From positions 1 to 64,000 of the forward strand of contig CAVSYR010000005.1 in assembly GCA_963732225.1 (NCBI GenBank): DNA of 64,000 nucleotides, read 5' to 3'. Position 1 is the stretch's first letter; each line of letters opens with the position of its first letter. Below the pieces are notes generated by a model. That model had not been told where the DNA came from, made no database searches, and worked only from the letters and a program-made list of their open reading frames with translations. The stretch comes from VRUE01 sp963732225 (GTDB lineage Bacteria; Actinomycetota; Thermoleophilia; Solirubrobacterales; 70-9). A program made the translations under genes and the position numbers. Below, piece after piece: positions 15,813 to 25,946 of this stretch.

Positions 15813-16119
15813 TGGGCCCTTTGATGTGTCGCGGGCAAATCATCGTGGGAAGCGATGAGAGCCATATGTGCGACGCTGGACCCAGCCAAAAAGTCTTTTT
15901 CTATCTGCCCCTTATCGGTCGTCCTCTGCGAGTCCTTGAACAGCATACGAACGTATGTGCGGTATGTGTGTGAGTGCGATCACAGACTCTGCCGCCATCT
16001 GCCGAGCGCCTCGCTGACTGGCTGCTACCCGGCTTTTGGGCATGGAATCAGCCCTAGTCAAAGCGTGGTTAAAAACCTGTGCCCGGGCGCGATTGGCTCC
16101 CACGTTGCTGGGCCGGCGC

Positions 16120-16125
16120 TACGGT
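16120..16125 (+). promoter_or_regulatory. -10 hexamer of tlyA, leaderless type
   Basis: TACGGT, 7 nt before ATG 16133, no Shine-Dalgarno sequence. Confidence 0.45.
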
Positions 16126-16132
16126 TGCGGCG

Positions 16133-16924
16133 ATGAAGAAGGCGCGGATAGACGCGGTTTTGGCCGAGCGGGGGCTCTTCCCCTCGCGTACGGCTGCCGC
16201 CGGGGCGGTGCGGGCCGGCTCGGTGCGGGTCGGGCGCGATGGCCCGGTTGCGCTGCGGCCGAGCCAGCTGGTCGAGCCCGAGGCCGCTCTGATCGTCGAC
16301 GAGGGCCCGCGCTACGTCTCCCGCGGCGGGATCAAGCTTGAAAACGCTCTGGACGCGCTGGGGATTGATGTCTCCGGTCGCGACTGCCTAGACGTCGGCG
16401 CCTCTACCGGTGGCTTCAGCGACTGCCTCCTGCAGCGCGGGGCCGCCCGGGTCGCAGCCGTCGACGTCGCATACGGGCAGCTCGACCTGAGGCTGCGCGA
16501 GGATCCACGAGTGAGCGTGATCGAGCGCCTTAACGCGCGCGAGCTCGAGCTGACCGATCTGCCCTTTGTGCCCGAGCTGGCGACGATCGACGTCTCCTTC
16601 ATCTCGCTGTCCAAGATCCTGCCGGCCGTTGCCGGCTGCCTTGCCCTGCACGGGGAAGTCCTGGCGATGGTCAAGCCCCAGTTCGAGCTCGGCCGCGAGC
16701 GGGTTGGCAAGGGGGTCGTTCGCGATGCCGGCGATCGTCGTGAGGCGATCCGCGCCGTTGCACAGGCAGCCAGCGACCTCGAGCTCCCCGTGCGCGGCTT
16801 TGCCTCCTCCGGACTTCCCGGCCCAAAGGGAAACCGCGAGACCTTCGTCTGGTGCGGGGGCGAGGGTGACGAGCTTTCTGACCCCGAGGCCGCGATCGCC
16901 GCGGTGGTGGAGTCGGACGCGTGA
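16133..16924 (+). CDS. tlyA: TlyA-family rRNA 2'-O-methyltransferase
   Basis: 263 residues. TlyA proteins methylate 2'-O of rRNA cytidines (16S C1409 and 23S C1920 in mycobacteria) and affect capreomycin sensitivity. The S4 RNA-binding domain is residues 1-60 (RIDAVLAERGLFPSRTAAAG), with YVSRGGIKLENAL linking to the FtsJ-like domain. The SAM motif is LDVGASTGGFSDCLLQRGA; later motifs are IDVSFISLSKILP and MVKPQFELGRE. ATG 16133 is chosen because the S4 domain begins there and a -10 element precedes it. GTGA overlap with nadK. Confidence 0.92.
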   Translation: MKKARIDAVLAERGLFPSRTAAAGAVRAGSVRVGRDGPVALRPSQLVEPEAALIVDEGPRYVSRGGIKLENALDALGIDVSGRDCLDVGASTGGFSDCLLQRGAARVAAVDVAYGQLDLRLREDPRVSVIERLNARELELTDLPFVPELATIDVSFISLSKILPAVAGCLALHGEVLAMVKPQFELGRERVGKGVVRDAGDRREAIRAVAQAASDLELPVRGFASSGLPGPKGNRETFVWCGGEGDELSDPEAAIAAVVESDA

Positions 16925-17766
16925 AGACCGCGGCGCTGATCACCCACTCGCATCCGCCCGCCGCGACCGAAGCGGTTGCGGTGGCGACGGCAGCGGCGCG
17001 CGATGCCGGTTGGCGCCTGGTCGCCACGGCGGCTGAGATCGAAAAGCACAGCCAGGCGGCGGACGGGGTCGAGCAGGTCGATGCGCTGCCGGCTGATCCC
17101 GACCTCTGTCTCGTGCTCGGTGGCGATGGCTCAATTCTCTATGCGCTGCGCAGCTTCGCCGGCACGAAAGTCCCTGTCTTCGGGGTCAACTTCGGCACGG
17201 TCGGCTTCCTCGCCGCGGTTGAGCGCGAGGATGCCGCCGAGGGCATCCGCCGGGCGCTGGCGGGGGAAACCGAGACGATCGACCTGCCGGCGCTGGCGAT
17301 CGAGACCGAGGGCGAGCAGCGCTTCGCCCTCAACGACGTCAGCTTCAGCCGCCGCCCCCGCGACCGCGTCGCCGAGCTGAGCTACCGGATCGCCGGCGAG
17401 GAGGTGGGCAACGTGCGCTGCGATGGGCTTGTCGCCGCCACCCCGGCCGGCTCGACCGGCTACAACCTCGCCAACCAGGGCCCGATCCTCGCCTGGGGCG
17501 TGAAGGGCTACGTGGTCAGCTACATCGCGCCGCACTCGCTCACCGCCCGCGCGCTCGTAGTCGCGCCCGGCGACGTGCTCACCGTGGGCAACGCGGCCGG
17601 CCGCGAGCCAGTCGACGTCGCCATCGACGGCGCCCAGATAACCGCTCTCGCGCCGGGGTCCGCGCTTGACGTCCGCTTCGCCGACTCGGTCGCCTGTCTA
17701 GCTCAACTCCCCGGCACAAGCTTCTACCACCGCATCCGTGAGAAGTTCGGCCACCTGGCGGTCTGA
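16921..17766 (+). CDS. nadK: NAD kinase
   Basis: 281 residues, typical length. It phosphorylates NAD to NADP with ATP or polyphosphate. Motifs are the glycine loop LVLGGDGSILYALR, GVNFGTVGFLA, ALNDVSFSRR (NE/D motif), DGLVAATPAGSTGYNLA and a C-terminal IAPHSLTARALV. GTG start overlapping the tlyA stop by 4 nt. The order tlyA-nadK-recN, here with one MFS gene inserted, is common in bacteria. The stop codon overlaps the large inverted repeat at 17765. Confidence 0.94.
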   Translation: MKTAALITHSHPPAATEAVAVATAAARDAGWRLVATAAEIEKHSQAADGVEQVDALPADPDLCLVLGGDGSILYALRSFAGTKVPVFGVNFGTVGFLAAVEREDAAEGIRRALAGETETIDLPALAIETEGEQRFALNDVSFSRRPRDRVAELSYRIAGEEVGNVRCDGLVAATPAGSTGYNLANQGPILAWGVKGYVVSYIAPHSLTARALVVAPGDVLTVGNAAGREPVDVAIDGAQITALAPGSALDVRFADSVACLAQLPGTSFYHRIREKFGHLAV

Positions 17767-17879
17767 AGGCCATCCCGATAGGGGTGGAACGTCTTGCACT
17801 TTTTCGGCAATCCCTTGCGGCGTCAGCTAGGGAGTCTCCACCGAAAAAGTTAAGTGGAACCCCTATCGGGATGGCCTTC
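17765..17879. repeat. 115-nt three-tier inverted repeat between nadK and the MFS gene
   Basis: A 21-bp perfect outer arm (17765-17785 with 17859-17879), a 10-bp middle arm (17798-17807 ACTTTTTCGG with 17841-17850) and a 5-bp inner arm (TCCCT with AGGGA) share one centre near 17822. The outer arm starts inside the nadK TGA. It could be a MITE-like insertion or a large terminator hairpin. Confidence 0.8.
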
Positions 17880-17901
17880 CGAGCCCACGTGTCCGGTTCT
17901 C

Positions 17902-17907
17902 TAGGGT
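17902..17907 (+). promoter_or_regulatory. -10 hexamer of the MFS gene, leaderless type
   Basis: TAGGGT, 7 nt before ATG 17915; no Shine-Dalgarno sequence. Confidence 0.45.
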
Positions 17908-17914
17908 TTCGCCG

Positions 17915-19453
17915 ATGGAGCGCAAGTGGTGGACCCTCGTCCTCGTCTCGATCGCGACGTTCATGCTGCTGCTCGACGTGACGATCGTCAACGTCGCCCT
18001 GCCGGATATCCAGCGGGAACTGCACGCCAGCCTTTCCAGCCTGCAGTGGGTGGTCGATGCCTACTCGTTGATGCTGGCCGCCTTCCTGCTCACTGCTGGT
18101 TCGCTTGGCGATCGGCTGGGGCGCCGCCGGGTTTTCACGATCGGCTTCGGCATCTTCACCTTCGCCTCGTTCCTCTGCGGCATCGCCAACGACCCGACCC
18201 TGCTCAACCTCGCCCGCGGGCTGCAGGGCATCGGCGGGGCCGGCATGTTCGCCACCTCGCTGGCGCTGATCGGCCAGGAGTTTCACGGCAAGGACCGGGC
18301 GACGGCGTTCGGCGTTTGGGGGGCGACGGTTGGCGGCGCGGTCGCGGTCGGCCCGCTGATTGGTGGCATAGTCACCGAGAACTTCGGTTGGGAGTGGATC
18401 TTCTTCCTCAACGTCCCGATCGGGATCACCGCGATGGTCCTGACCGAGCGCAAGATCGTCAACGTCTTCGCCAAAGACCCGGAACCGATCGACGTGCCCG
18501 GCCTGATCACCTTCTCGCTCGCTCTCTTCCTCTTGATCTTCGGCCTGATCCGGGGCAATCCCGAGGGCTGGACCAGCGGCCTGATCCTCACCTGCCTGAT
18601 CGGGTCGGCGCTGCTGTTGGCGGCGTTCATCGCGATCGAGCTGCGCAGCAAGCACCCGATGCTCGACCTCTCGCTCTTCCGCAAGCCCGCCTTCAACGGC
18701 GTCTCTGCGGTCGCCTTCGGGCTCTCGGCGGGGATGTTCGCGATGTTCCTCTACCTGACCATCTACATGCAGGGGGTGCTCGACTACTCGCCGCTGGAGG
18801 CGGGCCTGCGCTTCCTGCCGCTGACCGTGCTCGGCTTCATCGTCGCGCCTATCTCAGGCGCGCTCTCGAACAGAATCCCGATTCGCGTCCTGCTCGGCAC
18901 CGGGCTCGCGGTGGTCGGGGTTGGCCTGCTGCTGATGAACGGGGTCTCGCCCGATTCGGGCTGGACGACACTGCTGTTCGGCTTCCTCGTCGCCGGCATC
19001 GGCATCGGCATCACCAATCCCGGCATCGGCCAGGCGGCGATCGCCGTCGTCCCGGTCGAGAAGTCCGGCATGGGATCGGGGATCAACACCACTTTCCGCC
19101 AGGTCGGGATCGCGACTGGCGTCGCCGGCCTCGGCGCCGTCTTCCAGTCGCGCGTCGACTCGAAGCTCTCCGAACTGCTGCCGCATGCCCCAAGTGGGCT
19201 CGGTGAAATCGTCGCTTCGGGTGGCTCGCGCGCTGCCGGCGCCGTCACGCCCGCCCGGATCCGCCCCGAAGTAGTCCACGCCGCTGACGTCGCCTTCGTC
19301 AGCGGCTTCAACGAGATCATCCTGATCGCCGCGATCCTCTCCTTCGTCGGCGCCGCCCTGGGCTTCGCCCTCGTGCGTTCCAGCGATTTCGTCCAGCACG
19401 CCGCGCCTGAGGCAGCTGAAGAGGACGCAGCAGCCGAAGCGGTCGCTGTCTAG
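17915..19453 (+). CDS. MFS exporter, DHA2 (EmrB/QacA) family
   Basis: 512 residues with about 14 hydrophobic segments, the layout of 14-TM proton-driven drug exporters. Signatures are LDVTIVNVALPDIQ in TM1, LGDRLGRRRVF (motif A), IGGAGMFATSLALI and the motif C-like GPLIGGIVTENFGWEWIFFL then NVPIG. The C-terminal tail is Ala/Glu-rich and cytosolic. It probably expels hydrophobic compounds or acts as a lipid transporter; the substrate cannot be read from the sequence. It interrupts the nadK-recN pair and has its own promoter. Confidence 0.9.
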   Translation: MERKWWTLVLVSIATFMLLLDVTIVNVALPDIQRELHASLSSLQWVVDAYSLMLAAFLLTAGSLGDRLGRRRVFTIGFGIFTFASFLCGIANDPTLLNLARGLQGIGGAGMFATSLALIGQEFHGKDRATAFGVWGATVGGAVAVGPLIGGIVTENFGWEWIFFLNVPIGITAMVLTERKIVNVFAKDPEPIDVPGLITFSLALFLLIFGLIRGNPEGWTSGLILTCLIGSALLLAAFIAIELRSKHPMLDLSLFRKPAFNGVSAVAFGLSAGMFAMFLYLTIYMQGVLDYSPLEAGLRFLPLTVLGFIVAPISGALSNRIPIRVLLGTGLAVVGVGLLLMNGVSPDSGWTTLLFGFLVAGIGIGITNPGIGQAAIAVVPVEKSGMGSGINTTFRQVGIATGVAGLGAVFQSRVDSKLSELLPHAPSGLGEIVASGGSRAAGAVTPARIRPEVVHAADVAFVSGFNEIILIAAILSFVGAALGFALVRSSDFVQHAAPEAAEEDAAAEAVAV

Positions 19454-19492
19454 GCCGACCTCACCCGCCGCGCTGAGTGGTACACAGGAGCC

Positions 19493-21172
19493 GTGCTGCG
19501 TGAGCTCCGCATCGAGAACCTACTGCTGATTGAAAAGGCGGAATTGCGCCTCGGTGAGGGTTTGAACGCGATCACGGGAGAGACCGGCGCGGGCAAGACC
19601 GTGCTGGCGCACTCGCTGGATTTGCTGATGGGTGGCAAGGCGCGACCGCAGATCGTCCGGCCGGGGGCGGAGGAGGCCTGGGTCGAGGGGGTATTCGACT
19701 TGCCGCAGGGGATGCTCGAGGAGCCCGAGATGGCTGAGATCGCGGAGCGCCTACCTCTGGGGGCAGATGAGGTGGTCCTCGGTAGACGGGTCGGTGCAGG
19801 CGGCCGGACCAGTGCCTTTGTTGCTGGACGGTCCGCTTCGGCTTCAGATTTGAAACTGCTGGGCGGGCGCCTGCTCTCCTTCTACGGCCAGCACGAGCAC
19901 CGCAAGCTGACCATCTCCTCGGCCCAGATGGACGTGCTCGACGGCTTTGCCGGCGCCGCGCAGCTCGAGCTGCGCGAGCGCTATCGCGAGACGCACCGCG
20001 AGTGCCTGCGGCTCGCCGCTGAGCTGGCCGAGCTACGCGAGCGCGACGGCTCCCGCGAGCGAGATCTCGACCTCTACCGCTACGAGCTCTCCGAGATCGA
20101 GGAGGTCGCGCCGGATCCGGATGAGGAGCAGGAGCTGGGCAGCGAGCGCGAGCGCCTGCGCCACGCCGAGGGGCTGCGCGAGGCGGCGGCCGGCGCCCAC
20201 GCGATCGCGCTCGGCGCTGAGGAGGACGGTGGCGCAGCGGCTGCCTTGGCCCGGGCGGAGGCGCTGCTGCAGGGAGTCGCGGGGGTCGACGCAAAGCTCG
20301 ATGGGCTGGCGACCCGCCTCGGCGCCCTGGCGATCGAGCTCGGCGACGTCGCCGCCGAGCTGCGCGATTACGTCGACGGCCTCGAGGCCGACCCGGGGCG
20401 CCTGGTCACGGTCGAGGAACGACTGGAGGCGCTCGACCGGCTGCAGCGCAAGCACGGGGGCAGCACCGAGTCGGTCCTCGCCCACGCCGAGCGCTGTCGC
20501 ACTGAGATTGCCCGCCTCGAGAACGCCGGCGAGCGCGGCGAAGAGGCGGAGGCGGCGCTGGCTGAGGCGGAATCGCGCCGCGCCAAGCTCGGCGAGAAGC
20601 TCGGCAAGGTCCGCGCCAAGACCGTCGCACCACTGCAACGCGACGTCGCCGCCGAGCTGGAGCGGCTGGCGATGGCTGGCGCCCGGCTCGAGGTCGCGCT
20701 CGAGCCGCACCCGGATCGGTTCGGGGCGAGCGGCATGGAGACGGTTGAGTTCCGCCTGGCGCCGAACCCTGGCCTCGAGCCCGCGCCGCTGCGCGATGCC
20801 GCCTCGGGGGGCGAGCTCTCGCGGGTGATGCTGGCCCTGAGCAGCCTCGCCGGCGCCGTCGGGGCCGCGACGCTGGTCTTCGACGAGATCGACGCCGGCG
20901 TGGGCGGCAAGACGGCCCGCGCGGTCGGCGAGCAGCTGCGTGCGCTCGGCAAGGACCGCCAGGTGCTCTGCATCACCCACCTGCCCCAGGTCGCCTCGCT
21001 GGCAGACACGCACTTCACGCTGGAGAAGGACGTCAGTGGCGAGCGCGCCAGTGCCAGCGTGCGCCGCCTCGACGGCGAAGGCGTGGTCGAGGAGATCCGC
21101 CGCATGCTTGGTGCCGAGGACAGCGACGAGGCGGCGACGCGCCACGCCCGCGAGCTGCTCGCCGCTGCTTAA
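19493..21172 (+). CDS. recN: DNA repair protein RecN
   Basis: 559 residues, full length. An SMC-like ATPase that acts early in double-strand break repair. It has Walker A GETGAGKTVLAHSLDLLMGG (residues about 24-43), RTSAFVAGR and FYGQHEHRKL after it, a long central coiled coil, and the C-terminal ABC signature SGGELSRVMLALSSLAG, Walker B TLVFDEIDAGVGGKTARAVG and VLCITHLPQVA. GTG with CAGGAG 2 nt upstream, so this one does have a Shine-Dalgarno sequence. Confidence 0.94.
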   Translation: MLRELRIENLLLIEKAELRLGEGLNAITGETGAGKTVLAHSLDLLMGGKARPQIVRPGAEEAWVEGVFDLPQGMLEEPEMAEIAERLPLGADEVVLGRRVGAGGRTSAFVAGRSASASDLKLLGGRLLSFYGQHEHRKLTISSAQMDVLDGFAGAAQLELRERYRETHRECLRLAAELAELRERDGSRERDLDLYRYELSEIEEVAPDPDEEQELGSERERLRHAEGLREAAAGAHAIALGAEEDGGAAAALARAEALLQGVAGVDAKLDGLATRLGALAIELGDVAAELRDYVDGLEADPGRLVTVEERLEALDRLQRKHGGSTESVLAHAERCRTEIARLENAGERGEEAEAALAEAESRRAKLGEKLGKVRAKTVAPLQRDVAAELERLAMAGARLEVALEPHPDRFGASGMETVEFRLAPNPGLEPAPLRDAASGGELSRVMLALSSLAGAVGAATLVFDEIDAGVGGKTARAVGEQLRALGKDRQVLCITHLPQVASLADTHFTLEKDVSGERASASVRRLDGEGVVEEIRRMLGAEDSDEAATRHARELLAAA

Positions 21173-21211
21173 CGCCCGCGTAGCCTGCTTTTAACCGCTT
21201 GCGCGGCGGGA

Positions 21212-21217
21212 TAACCT
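21212..21217 (+). promoter_or_regulatory. -10 hexamer of the steA-like gene, leaderless type
   Basis: TAACCT, 6 nt before GTG 21224. Confidence 0.45.
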
Positions 21218-21223
21218 CTTTCG

Positions 21224-22411
21224 GTGGCAACCGCCAGTCGCCGTCGCTTTCCCGCCCTGCTCTCGCGCCGCAACGGGGCAGCGCCGGTTGAGGCGATCGA
21301 AGGCCGGGTGCGCCTCGGCCACCGCACCAAGCACCTGGTCAAACGCCTGGTTCCCGGCGACATCGCGGTCATCGACCACGTCGACATCGACCGCATCGCC
21401 GCCGAGGAGCTGATCTCGACCGGCGTCCGGGTCGTGATCAACGCCTCGCCCTCCTCCAACGGCCGCTACCCCAACGCCGGGCCGCTGCTGCTGGTTCAGG
21501 CGGGGGTGCGGCTGATCGACGTCGAGGACGCCAATCCCTTCGAGCTGCTTGCCGATGGCAACCGGGTCACCGTCGCCGACGGCGTCGTCCTCGGCGGCGG
21601 GCGCGAGCTGCTGCGCGGTCGCATGCTCGGGGTCGAGGAGCTGGAGCGCCAGCGTGATGAGCAGCTGCAGCGGGTCGACGAGGCGCTGGCCGAATTCGCC
21701 GAGAACACCGTCGCCCACGTGCGGGGTGAGACCGACCTGCTCACCGGCAGCGTCGAGTTCCCACCGACCCGCGCCTCCTTCCGCGATCGCCACGTGCTGA
21801 TCGTCGTCCGCGGCGACCGCCATCGCCGCGACCTCAAGGCCCTGCGCGCCTACATCCGCGACGTGCGGCCGCTGGTCGTCGCCGTCGACGGCGGCGCCGA
21901 CGGCGTGCTCGAGGCGGGGATGAAGCCCGACGTGATCCTCGGTGACATGGACTCGGCCGGCGACGAGGCGCTGCGCTGCGGGGCCGAGCTGATCGTCCAC
22001 GCCTATCCCGACGGGCGGGCACCGGGTCGCCAGCGCCTGCTCGACCTCGGTCTCGATCACACGCTGCTGCCCGCCGCCGGCACCAGCGAGGACGTGGCGA
22101 TGCTGATGGCCTATGAGAAGGGGGCGACGCTGATCGTCAGCGTCGGTGCCCATTTCAACCTGATCGAGTTCCTCGACCGCAAGCGCGGCGGTATGTCCTC
22201 GACCTTCCTCACCCGACTGCGGATCGGCGAGAAGCTGGTCGACGCCAAGGGGGTGAGCCGGCTTTACAACCCGAACTCGCCGTTCGGGCCAATGGTCCTC
22301 TTCCTCGCCGCCTTCATGGTCCTGCTGGCGATCGTCGTGATCACCTCACCGGCGCTCAACGACCTGGTCCAGCTGGTCTGGCTCAAGATCAAGATCTGGC
22401 TCGGTCTGTAG
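21224..22411 (+). CDS. SteA-like cytokinetic ring protein
   Basis: 395 residues. It matches the actinobacterial SteA family, which has a thiamine-pyrophosphokinase-like fold (VVAVDGGADGVLEAGMKPDV, ILGDMDSAGDEALRCGAELI, YPDGRAPGRQR) and a C-terminal transmembrane helix (MVLFLAAFMVLLAIVVITS). SteA is linked to septum formation and cell separation in Corynebacterium. It is followed by the MctB-like gene, the partner (SteB/MctB type) expected for this locus. Confidence 0.85.
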   Translation: MATASRRRFPALLSRRNGAAPVEAIEGRVRLGHRTKHLVKRLVPGDIAVIDHVDIDRIAAEELISTGVRVVINASPSSNGRYPNAGPLLLVQAGVRLIDVEDANPFELLADGNRVTVADGVVLGGGRELLRGRMLGVEELERQRDEQLQRVDEALAEFAENTVAHVRGETDLLTGSVEFPPTRASFRDRHVLIVVRGDRHRRDLKALRAYIRDVRPLVVAVDGGADGVLEAGMKPDVILGDMDSAGDEALRCGAELIVHAYPDGRAPGRQRLLDLGLDHTLLPAAGTSEDVAMLMAYEKGATLIVSVGAHFNLIEFLDRKRGGMSSTFLTRLRIGEKLVDAKGVSRLYNPNSPFGPMVLFLAAFMVLLAIVVITSPALNDLVQLVWLKIKIWLGL

Positions 22412-22439
22412 GGCCAGCATCTAGCCTTCCCGCTCTCCT

Positions 22440-23321
22440 ATGGGTTACAGCGCTCGATACCACGCGGTCTCACTGATCGCCGTCTTCCTCGCCCTCGCGA
22501 TCGGGATCCTGATCGGCGCCGAGTTCGGCGGCGACGCGCTGACCAACACGCGCAAGAACCTCGAGCAGAGCCTCACCGGCAACCTTCAGGACGCGCGTGA
22601 ACGGTCCGACGAACTGAACGGCAAACTGGCCCGCTCCGACGAATTCGCCAGCCGCGTCTACCCGCCGCTGGTGCGCGAACGGCTGGCCGGCAAGCGGATC
22701 GGCGTGGTCGCCCTCGGCGACCTGCCGGGCGGCACCAGCACCGCGATCGAGGAAGCGCTCAGCCCGACCGGGGCGCACCTGGTCGGCATCGGCGTGGTGC
22801 GCGAGCCGGTCGACCTCAGCGGTCTTGGCAGTGAACTGGCGAAAACCCGCTTCGCCAACATCCGCCGCAACGAAGAAACGCTGGCGGAATTCGGCACCGG
22901 CGCCGGCCGCCAGCTGGTCCGCGGCGGCAACCTGCTCGATCGCGTGCGCAGCCACCTTTTCTCGCGCGCCAGCGGCAACTTCGGCGGTCTCGACGGGGTC
23001 ATCGTCGTGCGCCAGACGCCGGAAGAGATGGGCGCCGTGCAGCGCTCCAAGGCCTCGACGCTCGAATCGGCGCTGATGGCGGGGATGACCGGGACGCGCG
23101 CGCCGGTGGTCGGCGTCGAGACCACAACCGCAGAACCCTCATCGATCTCCTTCTTCGCTGGCAACGACCTCTCCAGCGTTGATGACGTCGAGACCCCCGC
23201 GGGCAAAGTGGCGACTGTCTTTGCCCTGCTCGGTGCCGAGGGCAGCTTCGGCGTCAAGGGCACGGCCGACCGCCTGCTGCCCGACCTGCTTCCCTCGGCC
23301 GAATCGCAATCGCCCCCGTGA
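22440..23321 (+). CDS. MctB/SteB-type membrane protein (annotated copper transporter family)
   Basis: 293 residues. One N-terminal transmembrane helix (YHAVSLIAVFLALAIGILIG), then a coiled coil (LEQSLTGNLQDARERSDELN) and an extracytoplasmic domain. The family (MctB, DUF3186) is described both as an outer-membrane copper protein in mycobacteria and, next to SteA, as SteB. The context here supports the division role. Glutamates in the extracytoplasmic part are almost all GAA. TAGCCT lies 12 nt before the ATG. A structured hairpin follows the stop. Confidence 0.82.
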   Translation: MGYSARYHAVSLIAVFLALAIGILIGAEFGGDALTNTRKNLEQSLTGNLQDARERSDELNGKLARSDEFASRVYPPLVRERLAGKRIGVVALGDLPGGTSTAIEEALSPTGAHLVGIGVVREPVDLSGLGSELAKTRFANIRRNEETLAEFGTGAGRQLVRGGNLLDRVRSHLFSRASGNFGGLDGVIVVRQTPEEMGAVQRSKASTLESALMAGMTGTRAPVVGVETTTAEPSSISFFAGNDLSSVDDVETPAGKVATVFALLGAEGSFGVKGTADRLLPDLLPSAESQSPP

Positions 23322-23322
23322 A

Positions 23323-23376
23323 CGCCCCGACCGTCACGGTGATCTCCGGTCGCTCGAATCCGGGGCGGTCGGGGCG
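23323..23376 (+). terminator. Hairpin element, copy A
   Basis: An 11-bp stem CGCCCCGACCG/CGGTCGGGGCG encloses a 32-nt interior that begins TCACGGTGATCTCCGG. The same interior, with compensating stem changes, stands at 27057-27109. It starts 2 nt after the stop of the MctB-like gene. Confidence 0.75.
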
Positions 23377-23394
23377 TGAACAAATGGGTGCCGT

Positions 23395-24227
23395 GTGACC
23401 TGGCTCGGCTTTCCGGTCGCGATTGCCATCGCCCTGCTGGTCGTGCCGGCCGGGGTGCGCGGGCTGCTCGACGCCGGCCTGGTGCGGATCAACTACCGCG
23501 GCGCCAGCCTGGCCTTCCCGCTCGGCGCGGTGCTGGCGACGGCGGCCTTGGTCGCGCTGGCGCCGCTGGCCTTCCTCAACGACCGCGCCGACCTCGACCT
23601 GCTCAGCCCCGAACTGCGGCAGTGGATGCCCTACCTGCTGGGCGTCGTCTTCCTCGGCTTCCTCGACGATGCGCTGGGGCGGGGCGAGGACGCGGCCGCG
23701 CCGCGTGGCTGGCGCGGGCACGCGCGGGCCCTGCGGGCCGGCAGCCTCTCGACCGGCGCGGTCAAGGCGCTGGGAGCGCTGGCGCTCGCCGCCTACGTCG
23801 TCTCCGGCCGCGGGCTCGAATCCTGGCGCTACATCGCCGACGTGGTGCTGCTGATCCTCGCCACCAACCTCTTCAACCTGCTCGACCTGCGGCCGGGGCG
23901 GGCGGAGAAGGGCCTGGCGCTACTTGCCGCCGGCCTCTGCCTCGGCGCCTGGACCTTCGCGCCGCTGGAGCTGCTCGGCATCTTCGCCGGCCCGGCTTTG
24001 GTCGGCGCGGCCTTTACCTTGCGCGAGCGGGCGATGCTGGGCGACACCGGCTCCAACCTGCTCGGTGCGATCGGCGGGGTCTGGCTGCTGACCACTTTGG
24101 GGCCCGACGCGCGCTTGATTGCCCTCGCCGTGGTCACCGGATTGACCATTTACGGAGAGTTGCGTTCGATCTCGGCCACGATCGAATCGGTTCCGCCATT
24201 GCGATGGCTAGACTCGCTCGGCAGAGC

Positions 24228-24231
<4 letters not shown>
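23395..24231 (+). CDS. MraY/WecA-family sugar-phosphate transferase-like membrane protein
   Basis: 278 residues, 7-8 hydrophobic helices. It keeps the family's signatures in reduced form: FLGFLDDALGRGED (Asp-Asp motif), NLFNLLDLRPGRAEKG (NxxNxxDGxDG-like) and MLGDTGSNLLGAIGG (GDTGS). MraY/WecA enzymes move phospho-N-acetylsugars onto polyprenyl phosphate. The second motif is degenerate, so the substrate may differ or activity may be reduced. Its start is GTG 23395. The TGA overlaps the pyrG ATG. Confidence 0.78.
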
Positions 24232-25913
<1,682 letters not shown>

Positions 25914-25932
25914 CGCGGCACTAGCTCCCGGT

Positions 25933-25938
25933 TAGCCT
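25933..25938 (+). promoter_or_regulatory. -10 hexamer of the M20 peptidase gene, leaderless type
   Basis: TAGCCT, 8 nt before GTG 25947. Confidence 0.45.
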
Positions 25939-25946
25939 GTCGGATC

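Larger units (their letters stand above)
15554..16132. other. 579-bp non-coding right edge of the island
   Basis: I see no credible gene here. It holds repeat R3 (15713-15812), an inverted repeat CATACG-AA-CGTATG at 15944-15957 and, at its end, the TACGGT promoter element of tlyA. Confidence 0.5.

Noticed and set aside
15948..15961. LexA/SOS-box-like sequence CGAACGTATGTGCG upstream of tlyA-nadK-recN
   Set aside because: One half-site differs from CGAAC-N4-GTTCG, it lies about 170 bp from tlyA and far from recN, and recN has its own start region. Chance match is likely.
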